Assembly: GCF_001428565.1 (NCBI RefSeq)
Contig: NZ_LMIA01000010.1
Coordinates: 248,001-312,000, forward strand
Source: Nocardioides sp. Root190
Lineage (GTDB): Bacteria; Actinomycetota; Actinomycetes; Propionibacteriales; Nocardioidaceae
Length of the DNA: 64,000 nucleotides
Direction of reading: 5' to 3'
The position numbers and the translations under genes are program-made. Positions 1 to 8,311 of this stretch are shown one piece after another; within the stretch, counting starts at the first letter, position 1, and each line of letters begins with the position of its first letter. The notes under the pieces were generated by a model. The model was given only the letters and a program-made list of their open reading frames with translations, was not told the origin of the DNA and searched no databases.

Positions 1-299
1 AGGCCTGCGTAGTCCCGGAGGTGGGCCGGGATACCGATCCGGCCCTGCTTGTCAGGGGTGCTCTCGTCGCCGCCGGCGAAGAGGACCCGGGCGTAGCGCC
101 TGGCGGCGCGGTTGGTCATCGGCCGGGCGGATGCCCGCTCGGCCTCGTCGGCGAAGACATCGCTCGGCCACACGACGAGGCACTTGTCCTGTCCCTGTGT
201 GACCACGAGGCCCTCCGCCAATCGATCCCTGAACTTCGCCGGGAGGAAGAGACGGCCCTTCTCGTCGAGCTTCGGGGTGTAGGTGCCCATGAAGAGCAT
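1..299 (-). CDS. mraZ: MraZ transcriptional regulator, 3' end outside window
   Basis: MraZ is a SpoVT/AbrB-fold DNA-binding protein that represses its own promoter and the division/cell-wall (dcw) cluster. The reverse-strand translation opens MLFMGTYTPKLDEKGRLFLP, the family N-terminus, with the DxKGRLxLPAKFR signature at about residues 12-24. Start ATG at 299 is chosen over ATG at 290 because homologues begin M(L/F)(M/L)GT. The C-terminal part and the rest of the dcw cluster lie left of base 1. Upstream is an array of 10-bp phased GTGG repeats (304-382), the probable autoregulatory operator. Identity is secure; only about 99 codons are visible. Confidence 0.93.
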   Translation of the reverse strand, partial: MLFMGTYTPKLDEKGRLFLPAKFRDRLAEGLVVTQGQDKCLVVWPSDVFADEAERASARPMTNRAARRYARVLFAGGDESTPDKQGRIGIPAHLRDYAG

Positions 300-318
300 C
301 GGGCCACCCCCAGCTGTC

Positions 319-382
319 CCACCGGACTCCGTCTTCCTCCACTTTCCCCCACCCTAACCCACTTTCCTCCACCGTCAACCAC
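319..382 (-). promoter_or_regulatory. MraZ-box array over the mraZ promoter
   Basis: On the minus strand GTGG recurs at exact 10-bp steps (CCAC at 339, 349, 359, 369 and 379 on the plus strand), with one more in register at 319. Units look like GTGGAGGAAA. Known MraZ sites are direct repeats of TGGG type in E. coli and AAAGTG(T/G) in Mollicutes with about 10-bp spacing. A TAGGGT -10 candidate (plus-strand 351-356) lies inside the array, so MraZ binding would cover its own promoter. The stretch 300-602 has no gene and holds this array, a second one and the moxR promoter. Confidence 0.8.
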
Positions 383-455
383 CTCTGCCCCCCAGATCGG
401 GGCGAGTTGCGCCCTTGGTGCGGCAAAACCGCAGGTCAGCGGCCTGCGCGCCGCG

Positions 456-497
456 GTGGAGCGAAGTGGAGGGAAAAGTGGGGAATCGTGGAGAGCC
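456..497 (+). promoter_or_regulatory. Second GTGG direct-repeat array upstream of moxR
   Basis: Plus-strand GTGG(A/G)G units start at 456, 466, 478 and 488 (spacing 10, 12, 10) and resemble the MraZ boxes in front of mraZ but point the other way. They lie about 60-100 bp upstream of a TAGGGT -10 candidate for moxR. They may be additional MraZ sites, but this is inference. Confidence 0.45.
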
Positions 498-554
498 GGG
501 GCGCATCGGGGAGGGAGCAGGCACCGAACGGCTGGATCCCAGCCACCGGCGCCG

Positions 555-560
555 TAGGGT
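555..560 (+). promoter_or_regulatory. -10 box of the moxR operon
   Basis: TAGGGT at 555-560 would start transcription near 567, giving a leader of about 36 nt with a GAGGGAG ribosome-binding site before the GTG at 603. Confidence 0.45.
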
Positions 561-602
561 TGTGCCACCCCGATCACGGGCCAGCACGACGAGGGAGAAC
601 AC

Positions 603-1622
603 GTGGAAGCGCCGACCAGCCCGCCATCGGGCCTGCCGACCAGCCCGCCGTCCAGCCCGCCGTCCACGGGCGCCGACGTCGACACCGTTGCCCGGGTCGC
701 CGGACTCATCCGGTCCAACGTCGAGAAGGTCATCGAGGGCAAGGGCGAGGTGATCAGCGCGGCGGTCGTCGTCCTGCTCGCCGAGGGCCACCTGTTGATC
801 GAGGACGTCCCGGGCGTCGGCAAGACGATGCTCGCCAAGGCGCTCGCCCGCAGCATCGACTCGACCGTGCGCCGCGTCCAGTTCACCCCGGACCTGCTGC
901 CCTCCGACATCACGGGGGTCTCGGTCTTCGACCAGTCGACGCGGACCTTCGAGTTCCGCCCCGGCGGCGTCTTCGCCAACATCGTGATCGGCGACGAGAT
1001 CAACCGGGCCTCACCCAAGACCCAGTCCGCGCTGCTCGAGTGCATGGCCGAGCGCCAGGTGACCGTCGACAACGTGACCTACCAGCTCGAGACGCCGTTC
1101 ATGGTCATCGCGACCCAGAACCCCGTCGAGATGGAGGGCACCTACCCGCTCCCCGAGGCGCAGCGGGACCGATTCCTCGCCCGGGTGTCGATCGGCTACC
1201 CCGTGCCCGCAGCGGAGATCGCGATGCTGTCCAACCACGGCACGACCAACCCGCTGGACGACCTCGAGCCGGTGACCAACAGCGCCGAGATCCGCAAGCT
1301 GTGCAGCATCGTGGCCCAGGTCCACATGTCCGATGCCGTGCAGAGGTACGCCGTGGCGCTGACCGCGGCCACCCGCAACAGCCCCGAGCTGATCCTCGGC
1401 GCCTCCCCACGCGCCACCCTGCACCTGGTCCGCGCCGCCAAGGCCCGCGCCGCCCTGCACCGCCGCGACTACGTCCTGCCCGACGACCTGCGCGCCCTCC
1501 TGCAGCCGGTGCTCGCACACCGTCTGCTCGCGAGCGCCGAGGCAGCCGTCGGTGGCCGGGACGCAGCCTCGATCCTCCAGGGCATCGCGGCCCAGGTCCC
1601 CGTCCCCGACACGACTCCCTGA
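603..1622 (+). CDS. MoxR-type AAA+ ATPase
   Basis: MoxR ATPases are chaperone-like AAA+ proteins usually encoded with DUF58 and transglutaminase or vWA proteins, as here. Visible are Walker A (GVGKT, residues 71-75), Walker B (IGDEIN, 129-134) and the MoxR-typical stretch after it (RASPKTQSALLE). 339 aa, normal length apart from a Pro/Ser-rich N-terminus (TSPPS repeats, residues 5-21) encoded by an imperfect tandem CCAGCCCGCC repeat. GTG start follows a GAGGGAG ribosome-binding site. It is first in a three-gene operon; the DUF58 gene starts 18 bp after its stop. Confidence 0.9.
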   Translation: MEAPTSPPSGLPTSPPSSPPSTGADVDTVARVAGLIRSNVEKVIEGKGEVISAAVVVLLAEGHLLIEDVPGVGKTMLAKALARSIDSTVRRVQFTPDLLPSDITGVSVFDQSTRTFEFRPGGVFANIVIGDEINRASPKTQSALLECMAERQVTVDNVTYQLETPFMVIATQNPVEMEGTYPLPEAQRDRFLARVSIGYPVPAAEIAMLSNHGTTNPLDDLEPVTNSAEIRKLCSIVAQVHMSDAVQRYAVALTAATRNSPELILGASPRATLHLVRAAKARAALHRRDYVLPDDLRALLQPVLAHRLLASAEAAVGGRDAASILQGIAAQVPVPDTTP

Positions 1623-1639
1623 GCCACGGCGGTCCAGCG

Positions 1640-2869
1640 ATGATCCGATCGGCCCTGTCCTCGCTGACCTTGCGTGGTCGCGCGTTCATCGCGGCCGGTC
1701 TCACCGCCGTGATCTGTGCCGTGATCTTCGGGCAACCCGCACTGACCCGGGTCGGGGTCCTGGTCCTGACCCTCCCCCTGGTCGCCGCGGTCGTGGTCAG
1801 CCGCCGCCGCCACGACCCCTCGGTGACCCGGACGGTGTGGCCGCGCCTGCTGCGCGCCGGCGAGTCCGCGCGCATCGACCTCGCGGTGTCCAGCGACCGC
1901 AGGCGGGCCGACGGCGCCCTGCTCATCGAGGAGACACTCCCCTACGCCCTGGGCAGCCGCCCCCGGTTCGTGCTCCAGGGCCTGGGCCAGCGCTGGGAAC
2001 GGACCGTGACCTATCCCGTGCGCTCCGACCTGCGCGGGCAGTACGTCATCGGCCCGCTCGCCGTACGCATCACCGATCCGTTCGGCCTGGTCGAGCGCCG
2101 GCGCCTGGTCGGCGGGACTGCCGAGGTCGTGGTGACACCCCGCGTGCTGCCGCTCCCTGCGATCCCGCTCTCGGGTGGCTGGCAGGGAGCCGGCGAGCAC
2201 CGCCCCCAGGCCTTCGCCTCGGGATCCTCGGAGGACGTCAGCGTGCGCGAGTACCGCCGCGGCGACGACCTCCGCCGCGTCCACTGGCGCAGCTCGGCAC
2301 GCACCGGAGAGCTGATGGTGCGGCGCGAGGAACAGCCCTGGGAGGCCCACGCGACCGTCATCGTCGACAACCGCGGCCACGTCCACCGCGGCCAGGGCCC
2401 GGCGTCGAGCCTGGAGTCCGCCGTGGTCACCGCCGCCTCCGTCGTGGTCCACCTCGAGCAGCACGGGTACGCCGTCCAGCTCGCCACCGCCGACGGCGCC
2501 GCCGCCGACGGCGCGGAGCACGCCCTGCGCCACCTGGCGATGCTCACGCTGTCGCAGCGACCGGCCCTCGACACCAGCTGGTCCGGCGACCAGGCCCGCG
2601 GCGGGGTGGTCGTCGCCGTCCTCGGCGCCATCGTCCCCGGCGACGAGAAGCCGTTGCGCCGGATCCGCCACGACGCCGGCGCGGCACTGGCCGTCGTCCT
2701 CGACGTCGAGCAGTGGTCGGCCACCCGCCGCAGCGCCGGCCCCAGTGCCGCCGCCTCCCCCCTCCACGCCGCCGGATGGCGAGCCACCGGCGTCGGGCCG
2801 CGCGACCGGCTCGACTCCGCCTGGCGCGATCTCGGTCGCGCCCCCTCGAGAGGCGGGATGCGCTCATGA
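1640..2869 (+). CDS. DUF58 domain-containing membrane protein
   Basis: 409 aa. Two hydrophobic segments at about residues 17-32 and 37-53 anchor the N-terminus, followed by the DUF58 domain with its hallmark VREYRRGDD...HWRSSARTG(E)LMVRREE at residues 202-231. DUF58 proteins are co-encoded with MoxR ATPases and are thought to be partners or substrates; the biochemical role is unknown. The ATG at 1640 is the first plausible start after moxR, and the stop overlaps the next start as ATGA, which suggests translational coupling. Confidence 0.88.
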   Translation: MIRSALSSLTLRGRAFIAAGLTAVICAVIFGQPALTRVGVLVLTLPLVAAVVVSRRRHDPSVTRTVWPRLLRAGESARIDLAVSSDRRRADGALLIEETLPYALGSRPRFVLQGLGQRWERTVTYPVRSDLRGQYVIGPLAVRITDPFGLVERRRLVGGTAEVVVTPRVLPLPAIPLSGGWQGAGEHRPQAFASGSSEDVSVREYRRGDDLRRVHWRSSARTGELMVRREEQPWEAHATVIVDNRGHVHRGQGPASSLESAVVTAASVVVHLEQHGYAVQLATADGAAADGAEHALRHLAMLTLSQRPALDTSWSGDQARGGVVVAVLGAIVPGDEKPLRRIRHDAGAALAVVLDVEQWSATRRSAGPSAAASPLHAAGWRATGVGPRDRLDSAWRDLGRAPSRGGMRS

Positions 2870-5196
2870 GCGCACGTACCTCCTTCCCGGCCACCCTGTC
2901 CGTCGGCCTCGTCGCCGCCGCCACCACCTGGGTGGCGCTCACCGCCTGGCAGGGCTTCGTGACCGAGCCGACGAGCTATCTCGGCCGGGTCGCCGTCGTG
3001 GCTGTCGTCGTCGCCACGCTCGGCGCACTCCTGCGCTGGCGGGGGTTGCCGAGCTGGCTGGTCGTCCTCACCCAGGCCGCCGCGGCGACGGCGGTCGTGT
3101 CGCAGCAGATCACCGGCTCGTTCATCCCGAGCGGCGACATCGGCCAGGCGTTGTCGACCGCCGTCGACAGCGCGCGCACCTACACCGCACCCATCAGTGC
3201 CCGGGTCCCACCCGTGTGGCCACTCCTCGTCGTGTGCGGCGCCGTCTTCGCCGTCCTCGTCGACGCCCTCGCCTGCACCCTGCGCCGGGTACCGGGCGCC
3301 GGCCTGGCCCTGCTCGCGATCTACTCCGTCCCCAGCGGCCTGCTCGACGACGGCCCCGGCTGGGGATCCTTCGTCGTCGCGGCCGCCGGCTTCCTCGTGC
3401 TCCTCCACCTCGACGCCCGCGACCAGCTGCAACGCTGGGGTCGCGCGCTCGGCCCCGAGGACGACTCCCCCTGGGGGCACACCAACCCCGTGCGCGAGGC
3501 CGCCCGCGCCGGCGCCGCCCGGATCGGCATCACCGCCACCGCACTGGCGCTGGTCCTGCCCACCTTCATCCCCGTCATCGGGATCGACCTGCTCAACCTC
3601 GGCAACAGCGGCGGCGGCGACGACATCCGCATCCGCAAGCCGATCGCCGACATGCGCCGTGACCTCGAGCGCGGAGAGGACGTGCCGCTGATCACCGTGA
3701 CGACCGACGACCCGGCGCCGTCGTACCTCCGCATCTCGGTGCTCAACCGGTTCACCGGACAGGAGTGGAGCAGCGGCGACCGCGACGTCGCCCGCGACGA
3801 CACCGCCAGCGGCGCGCTCCCCCCGCCGCTCGGCCTCAGCGACTCGGTGCCCCGCTCCGAGTACGACTACGAGGTGCGGATCAACGACGACTTCGACTCC
3901 ACCTGGCTGCCCACCCAGTTCCCCGCCTCGGCCCTGCGTGCCGACGGCGACTGGCGCTTCGACCCGGCCTCCATGGACTTCCTCGCCGCCGACGACGACC
4001 TCGACACCCGTGGCATGGCCTACTCGATGACCGCCATCGAGCCGGACTACGGCACGGACGGACAGCACTTCCGCGACGCCGCCGCCGGCACCGTCTCCGA
4101 CGACGTGCTCGACCTCCCCGGAGGCGTGCCCGACCTGGTTCGCGACCTCGCCCGCAGCGTCACCGGTCCGGCGACCAACGACTACGAACGCGCGCTGATG
4201 CTCCAGCGCTGGTTCCGCCAGGACGGCGGCTTCCGCTACGACCTGCGCAAGGCTCCCAACGGCACCGGCAACGGCACCCTCGAGGCCTTCCTCTCCGAGG
4301 ACGGCCGCGTCGGCTACTGCGAGCAGTACGCCTCGGCGATGGCGGTGATGGCGCGGATCCTGGGGATCCCCGCTCGCGTCGCGGTCGGCTTCCTCGAGCC
4401 CACCGCGATCGGGGACGGCCGCTACGAGTACAGCAGCCACGACCTGCACGCGTGGCCCGAGCTCTACTTCGCGGGCGCCGGCTGGGTCCGCTTCGAGCCG
4501 ACCCCGTCCGGACGGGTCGAGTCGGTTCCGAACTACTCCAACGTCCCCGTCGGCGGCATCGGCCCCGATGACCCGGGCGCACCGACGAGCCGGGCACCCT
4601 CAGCCAGCGGTACGGCGACCGTCGCCCCCAACCCGGTCCCCTCCCGACCGACCGAGCAGCCCGGCGAAGGCTCCGGCGACCAGGGCGAGGGCGCCTCCTC
4701 GACGGGCCGGACCCTCGCGATCGGCAGCGGGGTGCTGGTCATCCTGCTCCTGGTCGTCCTCCTCCTCGCAGGCCCTCGCTCCGTGCGGAGCCGGACCCGA
4801 CGCCAGCGGCTCGACGGCGGACCGGACGAGTTGTGGTCGGAGTTGCGCGCGACCTCGATCGACCTCGGCATCGCCTGGCCGGACGGCCGCTCACCGCGTG
4901 AGATCGGCGTCTTCCTGCTCGACCACCTCGCCGATCCCGACGAGGAACCCCTGGAGCGCCCCCGCACCGGCCCCGACGCCTGCCCCGAGGCAACGGCCGC
5001 CCTGGAGCGCCTGGTCATCGCCGTCGAACGGACCCGCTACGCCCGCCCCGGCTCGGTCGTGACCCTCGAGCGCACGAGGGTCGAGGACGACGCCGAGCTC
5101 GTCGACGCCTCGCTGCGCGCCGGGGTGACGCCGCGGGTACGGCGCCGTGCACAGTGGATCCCGCGCTCGGTCTGGCGGCGGACGCAGAACAACTGA
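2866..5196 (+). CDS. Membrane transglutaminase-like protein (DUF3488/TgpA type)
   Basis: 776 aa. An N-terminal block of about six to seven membrane segments (residues 8-240) is followed by an extracytoplasmic transglutaminase core: Cys485 (GYCEQYASAM), His528 (HDLHAWPELY) and the acidic third position at Glu544 (FEPTP). A Thr/Ser/Pro linker leads to another membrane segment at about 608-628 and a cytoplasmic tail. TgpA-like proteins act outside the membrane and are linked to envelope processes; the substrate is unknown. It is the last gene of the moxR operon, overlapping DUF58 by 4 bp. Confidence 0.88.
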   Translation: MSARTSFPATLSVGLVAAATTWVALTAWQGFVTEPTSYLGRVAVVAVVVATLGALLRWRGLPSWLVVLTQAAAATAVVSQQITGSFIPSGDIGQALSTAVDSARTYTAPISARVPPVWPLLVVCGAVFAVLVDALACTLRRVPGAGLALLAIYSVPSGLLDDGPGWGSFVVAAAGFLVLLHLDARDQLQRWGRALGPEDDSPWGHTNPVREAARAGAARIGITATALALVLPTFIPVIGIDLLNLGNSGGGDDIRIRKPIADMRRDLERGEDVPLITVTTDDPAPSYLRISVLNRFTGQEWSSGDRDVARDDTASGALPPPLGLSDSVPRSEYDYEVRINDDFDSTWLPTQFPASALRADGDWRFDPASMDFLAADDDLDTRGMAYSMTAIEPDYGTDGQHFRDAAAGTVSDDVLDLPGGVPDLVRDLARSVTGPATNDYERALMLQRWFRQDGGFRYDLRKAPNGTGNGTLEAFLSEDGRVGYCEQYASAMAVMARILGIPARVAVGFLEPTAIGDGRYEYSSHDLHAWPELYFAGAGWVRFEPTPSGRVESVPNYSNVPVGGIGPDDPGAPTSRAPSASGTATVAPNPVPSRPTEQPGEGSGDQGEGASSTGRTLAIGSGVLVILLLVVLLLAGPRSVRSRTRRQRLDGGPDELWSELRATSIDLGIAWPDGRSPREIGVFLLDHLADPDEEPLERPRTGPDACPEATAALERLVIAVERTRYARPGSVVTLERTRVEDDAELVDASLRAGVTPRVRRRAQWIPRSVWRRTQNN

Positions 5197-5204
5197 CCTC
5201 GCAC

Positions 5205-5224
5205 CCGAGCCGACCGCGGCTCGG
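5205..5224. terminator. Candidate bidirectional terminator hairpin
   Basis: CCGAGCCG-ACCG-CGGCTCGG is a perfect 8-bp stem with a 4-nt loop, between the convergent transglutaminase and DUF3040 genes. There is no U-tract, as is common in high-GC actinobacteria. Confidence 0.5.
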
Positions 5225-5248
5225 CGCCACGGCAGGAGTCGTGCCGAC

Positions 5249-5680
5249 CTACAGGCCGCGTTCCTTGCGACGACGCCAGCGTGCCTGCATGGTGCCCATG
5301 AAGCCGCCGGAGGAGCCGCCACCGCGGTTGCCCGAGGAGCGACGGCTACGGCCGCCGTCGACGATGCCGAAGCCGGAGGGGTGGGCGGAGATGTGGGGGT
5401 CGGGTGCGCCGCGCTGTCCGCGCAGGGCAGAGAGCAGCATGGTCGCGGAGCCGAGCATCACCACGAAGCCGACGACGCCGACCGGCCAGTAGCCGCTGAC
5501 GGCTCCGCCCATCATCACCGCGACACCGACGGCGAAGACGACGCCGCCCAGGATGGCACGGCGACGGGCTGCCTGACGCAAGGTGGTGCCCCGCAATGTC
5601 GAGGCGAACTTCGGGTCCTCCTCGCTGAGGGCGCGCTCCATCTGCTCGAGCAGGCGAAGCTCCTCTTCTGAGAGTGGCAC
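5249..5680 (-). CDS. DUF3040 family membrane protein
   Basis: 143 aa from the GTG at 5680, preceded by GGAGG 4 nt upstream; the longer frame from 5728 adds a tail unlike the family. The N-terminus (PLSEEELRLLEQMERAL.EDPKFA) is the DUF3040 signature, followed by two membrane segments at about residues 40-85 and a basic, Gly/Ser/Arg-rich C-terminus. Actinobacterial DUF3040 genes commonly lie next to dcw/mraZ; their function is unknown. It converges with the transglutaminase gene. Confidence 0.85.
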   Translation of the reverse strand: MPLSEEELRLLEQMERALSEEDPKFASTLRGTTLRQAARRRAILGGVVFAVGVAVMMGGAVSGYWPVGVVGFVVMLGSATMLLSALRGQRGAPDPHISAHPSGFGIVDGGRSRRSSGNRGGGSSGGFMGTMQARWRRRKERGL

Positions 5681-5770
5681 CGTTCCTCCGACACATTGCT
5701 GGCTACTGGTCCAAGTGTAGGCAGGCAATGGTCAAGGGGGTAGCGGTCCCCCGAATTTGTGTCCGAACGG

Positions 5771-7009
5771 CTACCGGGCGGCGCTTCGTGACGCCTGCTG
5801 CAGCAGACTGGCGCGGCGGACTGCGGAGGAACCGAACCGGCTCGATGCCCGGTCGACGGCCCGGTCGGCGTCGGGCCAGCCGGGGTCGCGTTCACCGAGT
5901 GCGAGCTGGCGACTGTCGCCGTCGCGCACCGCGCGCAGGCCCTCGACGCGCACGCCGACGAGTCGGATGGAAGGGCGTCGCGGGAGGAGGTCGTCGAGCA
6001 GCTGGTCGAACAGGGCGACGGCCACGTCGTAGATCTCCTGGGTCACGTCGGTCGGCTCCGGCAGGGTCCGCGACCGGTTGAGGGTGACGAAGTCGCTGAA
6101 CCGCACGGTGATCGCCACCGTGCGGCCGACTCGCCCCGCGCTGCGGACGCGGGCGGCGACGCGCGAGGCGAGCTGCAGCAGCTCGCGGTGCAGCCGGGAC
6201 CGGTCGGAGAGGTCGACGGCCAGGGTGTGCTGGGCGCCCATGCTCCCCTCGGGCTCGCCCTCGCCGAAGCCGAACACCCCGGCGCCACCGGGGCGCAGGT
6301 CACTGCGATCGGTGCCCCAGACGAGCGCGTGGAGGTGGGTGCCGAGGTGCCCGCCGAGCATCTGGCGCAGCTGGTCGACGGGAAAGGCCGCGACGTCGCC
6401 GACGGTCTGCAGGCCGAGGCGGTGCAGGCGTTGCCGGGTGGCCTCGCCGACGCCGTACAGGACGCCCACGTCCAGGGGGTGCACCTCGGCGACGAAGTGG
6501 TCGGGGGCGATGGTTCGTACGCCGTCGGGCTTGGCCCGGCGGCTGGCGAGCTTGGCCACCGAGATCGTGGCGGCGATCCCGACCGAGCAGGTGATGCCGT
6601 GCTCGGCCCGGATCCTCGACCTGATCCGCTCGGCGATCGCCTCGGGCGAACCGAACAGCCGCACCGCTCCCCTGACGTCGAGGAACGCCTCGTCGAGCGA
6701 GGTGACCTCGACAGCGGGGGTGAAGGAGCGGAAGGTCTCCATGATCGCTCGCGAGACGGGCGTCAACACGGCGAAGTCGGGCGGCATGGTCAGGGCGTCC
6801 GGGCACAGTCGCCGGGCCTCGGTGCCCGACATGCCGGAGCGGACGCCGAAGCGCCGGGCGGGGTAGTTGGCGGACAGCACCACACCACGGTGGCCACCAC
6901 CGACCACCACCGGCACGTCCTGGAGCTCGGGGCGGTCGCGGATCATCACGGCCGCGTAGAACGCGTCCATGTCCACGTGCAGGATCGGGCACGCGAGCTC
7001 GCCGCTCAC
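5771..7009 (-). CDS. dinB: DNA polymerase IV (Y family)
   Basis: 412 aa, full length. It is a translesion polymerase: HVDMDAFYAA (catalytic D13 and D15, steric-gate region after it) and SLDEAFLDV (D106, E107) form the metal site, followed by the YGVGEATRQRL helix-hairpin region and a little-finger domain. QLALG near the C-terminus is a candidate beta-clamp motif. GTG start at 7009, 24 bp after the methyltransferase stop, suggests co-transcription with that gene and perhaps with the LexA-boxed HEPN gene farther upstream. Confidence 0.93.
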   Translation of the reverse strand: MSGELACPILHVDMDAFYAAVMIRDRPELQDVPVVVGGGHRGVVLSANYPARRFGVRSGMSGTEARRLCPDALTMPPDFAVLTPVSRAIMETFRSFTPAVEVTSLDEAFLDVRGAVRLFGSPEAIAERIRSRIRAEHGITCSVGIAATISVAKLASRRAKPDGVRTIAPDHFVAEVHPLDVGVLYGVGEATRQRLHRLGLQTVGDVAAFPVDQLRQMLGGHLGTHLHALVWGTDRSDLRPGGAGVFGFGEGEPEGSMGAQHTLAVDLSDRSRLHRELLQLASRVAARVRSAGRVGRTVAITVRFSDFVTLNRSRTLPEPTDVTQEIYDVAVALFDQLLDDLLPRRPSIRLVGVRVEGLRAVRDGDSRQLALGERDPGWPDADRAVDRASSRFGSSAVRRASLLQQASRSAAR

Positions 7010-7033
7010 CGGACCGGTGCCGGCGCGGGGAGG

Positions 7034-7747
7034 TCAGCGCGAAGCGAGCAGGTGCACCTGAGTGGCGAGCGGGAGGTACTCGGGCCGGTCGGCCACGGCC
7101 CGTTCGAGCTCGACCAGGGCCGCGGCGGCACCCGGCTCGAGGTCGACCAGCGCCGAGGGCACCAGGTCGGTGAAGACACGAACGGCGTGGACGGCGGACG
7201 TGGTGAAACCGGCCGCGGCGAGGAGGGCCTCGAGCTCGGCGGCCGTGAACCGGCGGCCCGTGCGGGCATCGACCGGCTGCCGGCCGTCGAGGAGGTTGCG
7301 GGCCTGCTGGAAGTGTCCGGCCATCGCGCGGGCCAGCACCGCCGCGTGACGCTGCCCGACCACCAGGCTGAGCAGGCCGTCGGGACGCAGCACCTGGCGG
7401 ATGTTGACCAGGGCGAGGACGGGGTCGACGACCTCGAGCACGCCGTGGCACAGGACGACGTCGGCACTGCCGGCGCCGACGACCTCGACCAGGTCGGTGA
7501 CGTCGCCCTGGAGGCCGACGACCTCGAGGTCGGCCTCGCGGGCACGGCGGGACAGGGACGCGAGCGCGTCGGGGCTGGGATCGACGACCCGGACCCGGTG
7601 ACCGGACTCCGCCAGCCGTACGGCGAAGCCGCCGGTGCCGCCGCCGATGTCGACCACGTCGAGGGTGCGTCCCTCGAGGGCCGCCTCGAGCGCGTCCCAG
7701 ACGACGGCGGTCCGCACGGAACCGCGCTGCTCACGAGAGGTGGCCAT
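7034..7747 (-). CDS. Class I SAM-dependent methyltransferase
   Basis: 237 aa. The Rossmann motif I is DIGGGTGGFAVRLAE, followed by an acidic strand-2 end (VVDPS) and VVLCHGVLEVVDP. A C-terminal FTAAELEALLAAAGF stretch is typical of small-molecule methyltransferases (UbiE/SmtA-like); the substrate cannot be told. The ATG at 7747 is chosen over the longer frame because TAGGGT lies 7 nt upstream, a leaderless arrangement. It precedes dinB by 24 bp. Confidence 0.82.
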   Translation of the reverse strand: MATSREQRGSVRTAVVWDALEAALEGRTLDVVDIGGGTGGFAVRLAESGHRVRVVDPSPDALASLSRRAREADLEVVGLQGDVTDLVEVVGAGSADVVLCHGVLEVVDPVLALVNIRQVLRPDGLLSLVVGQRHAAVLARAMAGHFQQARNLLDGRQPVDARTGRRFTAAELEALLAAAGFTTSAVHAVRVFTDLVPSALVDLEPGAAAALVELERAVADRPEYLPLATQVHLLASR

Positions 7748-7754
7748 GGCCGCA

Positions 7755-7760
7755 ACCCTA
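7755..7760 (-). promoter_or_regulatory. Leaderless -10 box of the methyltransferase
   Basis: TAGGGT on the minus strand, 7 nt before the ATG at 7747. It would let methyltransferase and dinB be transcribed independently of the upstream HEPN gene. Confidence 0.6.
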
Positions 7761-7796
7761 GTGGAGGCGACCCCGCGCAGTGGCCCGGCGTGGCCC

Positions 7797-8273
7797 TCAC
7801 CCTGCGGCGCGGCCGGCGATCCGCTCACCGAGCGTCGCATGGGGGGTCAGTCCGAGCGACTGCTCGACCAACGCGAGGAAGCGGTCCGCGTCGCGCACGA
7901 GGTCGTCGGCCTCCCGCTCGGTCACCGCGCGGCTCGAACCCGCCTCAGCGGCGGCCCGCTTGGCCGCCCCGGCCGCGAAGAAGGTGGCCCACTCACCCAG
8001 CTCGGGCGCGACCTCGGCGAGCAGCACCCAGGCGTTCTTCTGCGGGCGACGTCGGGGAGCCGTGGGGCGCGCCCGCGCCGAGAGCAGCGCCGCAGCAGCC
8101 CGCAGCGCGGCGACGTGGGCGCAGGCGTAGCGCGTCGCGACGTCACCGGCCCCGAGCGCCTCACTCAGCGACTGCGCGGAACGGAGCAGGTAGTTGTGGG
8201 TGGTCGCCGGCAGGGTGTGCGGGCCGACCGGGAGCGACGAGTCGTGCTGCGGGGCGATCTGCGAGTGGACCAC
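7797..8273 (-). CDS. SAV_6107-family HEPN domain protein
   Basis: 158 aa, all helical in appearance, matching the actinobacterial SAV_6107 HEPN family usually found near dinB. HEPN proteins include RNases with an Rx4-6H motif; here R48-YACA-H53 fits Rx4H, although it sits in the N-terminal half, so activity is uncertain. GTG start at 8273 has an excellent AAGGAGA ribosome-binding site. A perfect LexA box lies 23 bp upstream of the start codon, so SOS induction is likely. Methyltransferase and dinB follow on the same strand. Confidence 0.8.
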   Translation of the reverse strand: MVHSQIAPQHDSSLPVGPHTLPATTHNYLLRSAQSLSEALGAGDVATRYACAHVAALRAAAALLSARARPTAPRRRPQKNAWVLLAEVAPELGEWATFFAAGAAKRAAAEAGSSRAVTEREADDLVRDADRFLALVEQSLGLTPHATLGERIAGRAAG

Positions 8274-8295
8274 GGGCCATCTCCTTCGAGTTCGT

Positions 8296-8311
8296 TCGAA
8301 CAGATGTTCGA
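8296..8311 (-). promoter_or_regulatory. LexA (SOS) box
   Basis: TCGAAC-AGAT-GTTCGA is a perfect 16-bp match to the actinobacterial SOS box TCGAAC-N4-GTTCGA. It overlaps a second palindrome, TTCGAAC-G-GTTCGAA (8307-8321). It ends 23 bp from the HEPN start codon, where LexA would block the promoter. Confidence 0.85.

Noticed and set aside
616..665. CRISPR-like or microsatellite repeat at the moxR start
   Set aside because: It is an imperfect CCAGCCCGCC repeat encoding a Pro/Ser tail in frame, without spacers.
2011..4449. 812-codon antisense frame over DUF58 and the transglutaminase
   Set aside because: Low-complexity Gly/Val/Asp-rich translation with no family motif; the sense frames are clearly real.
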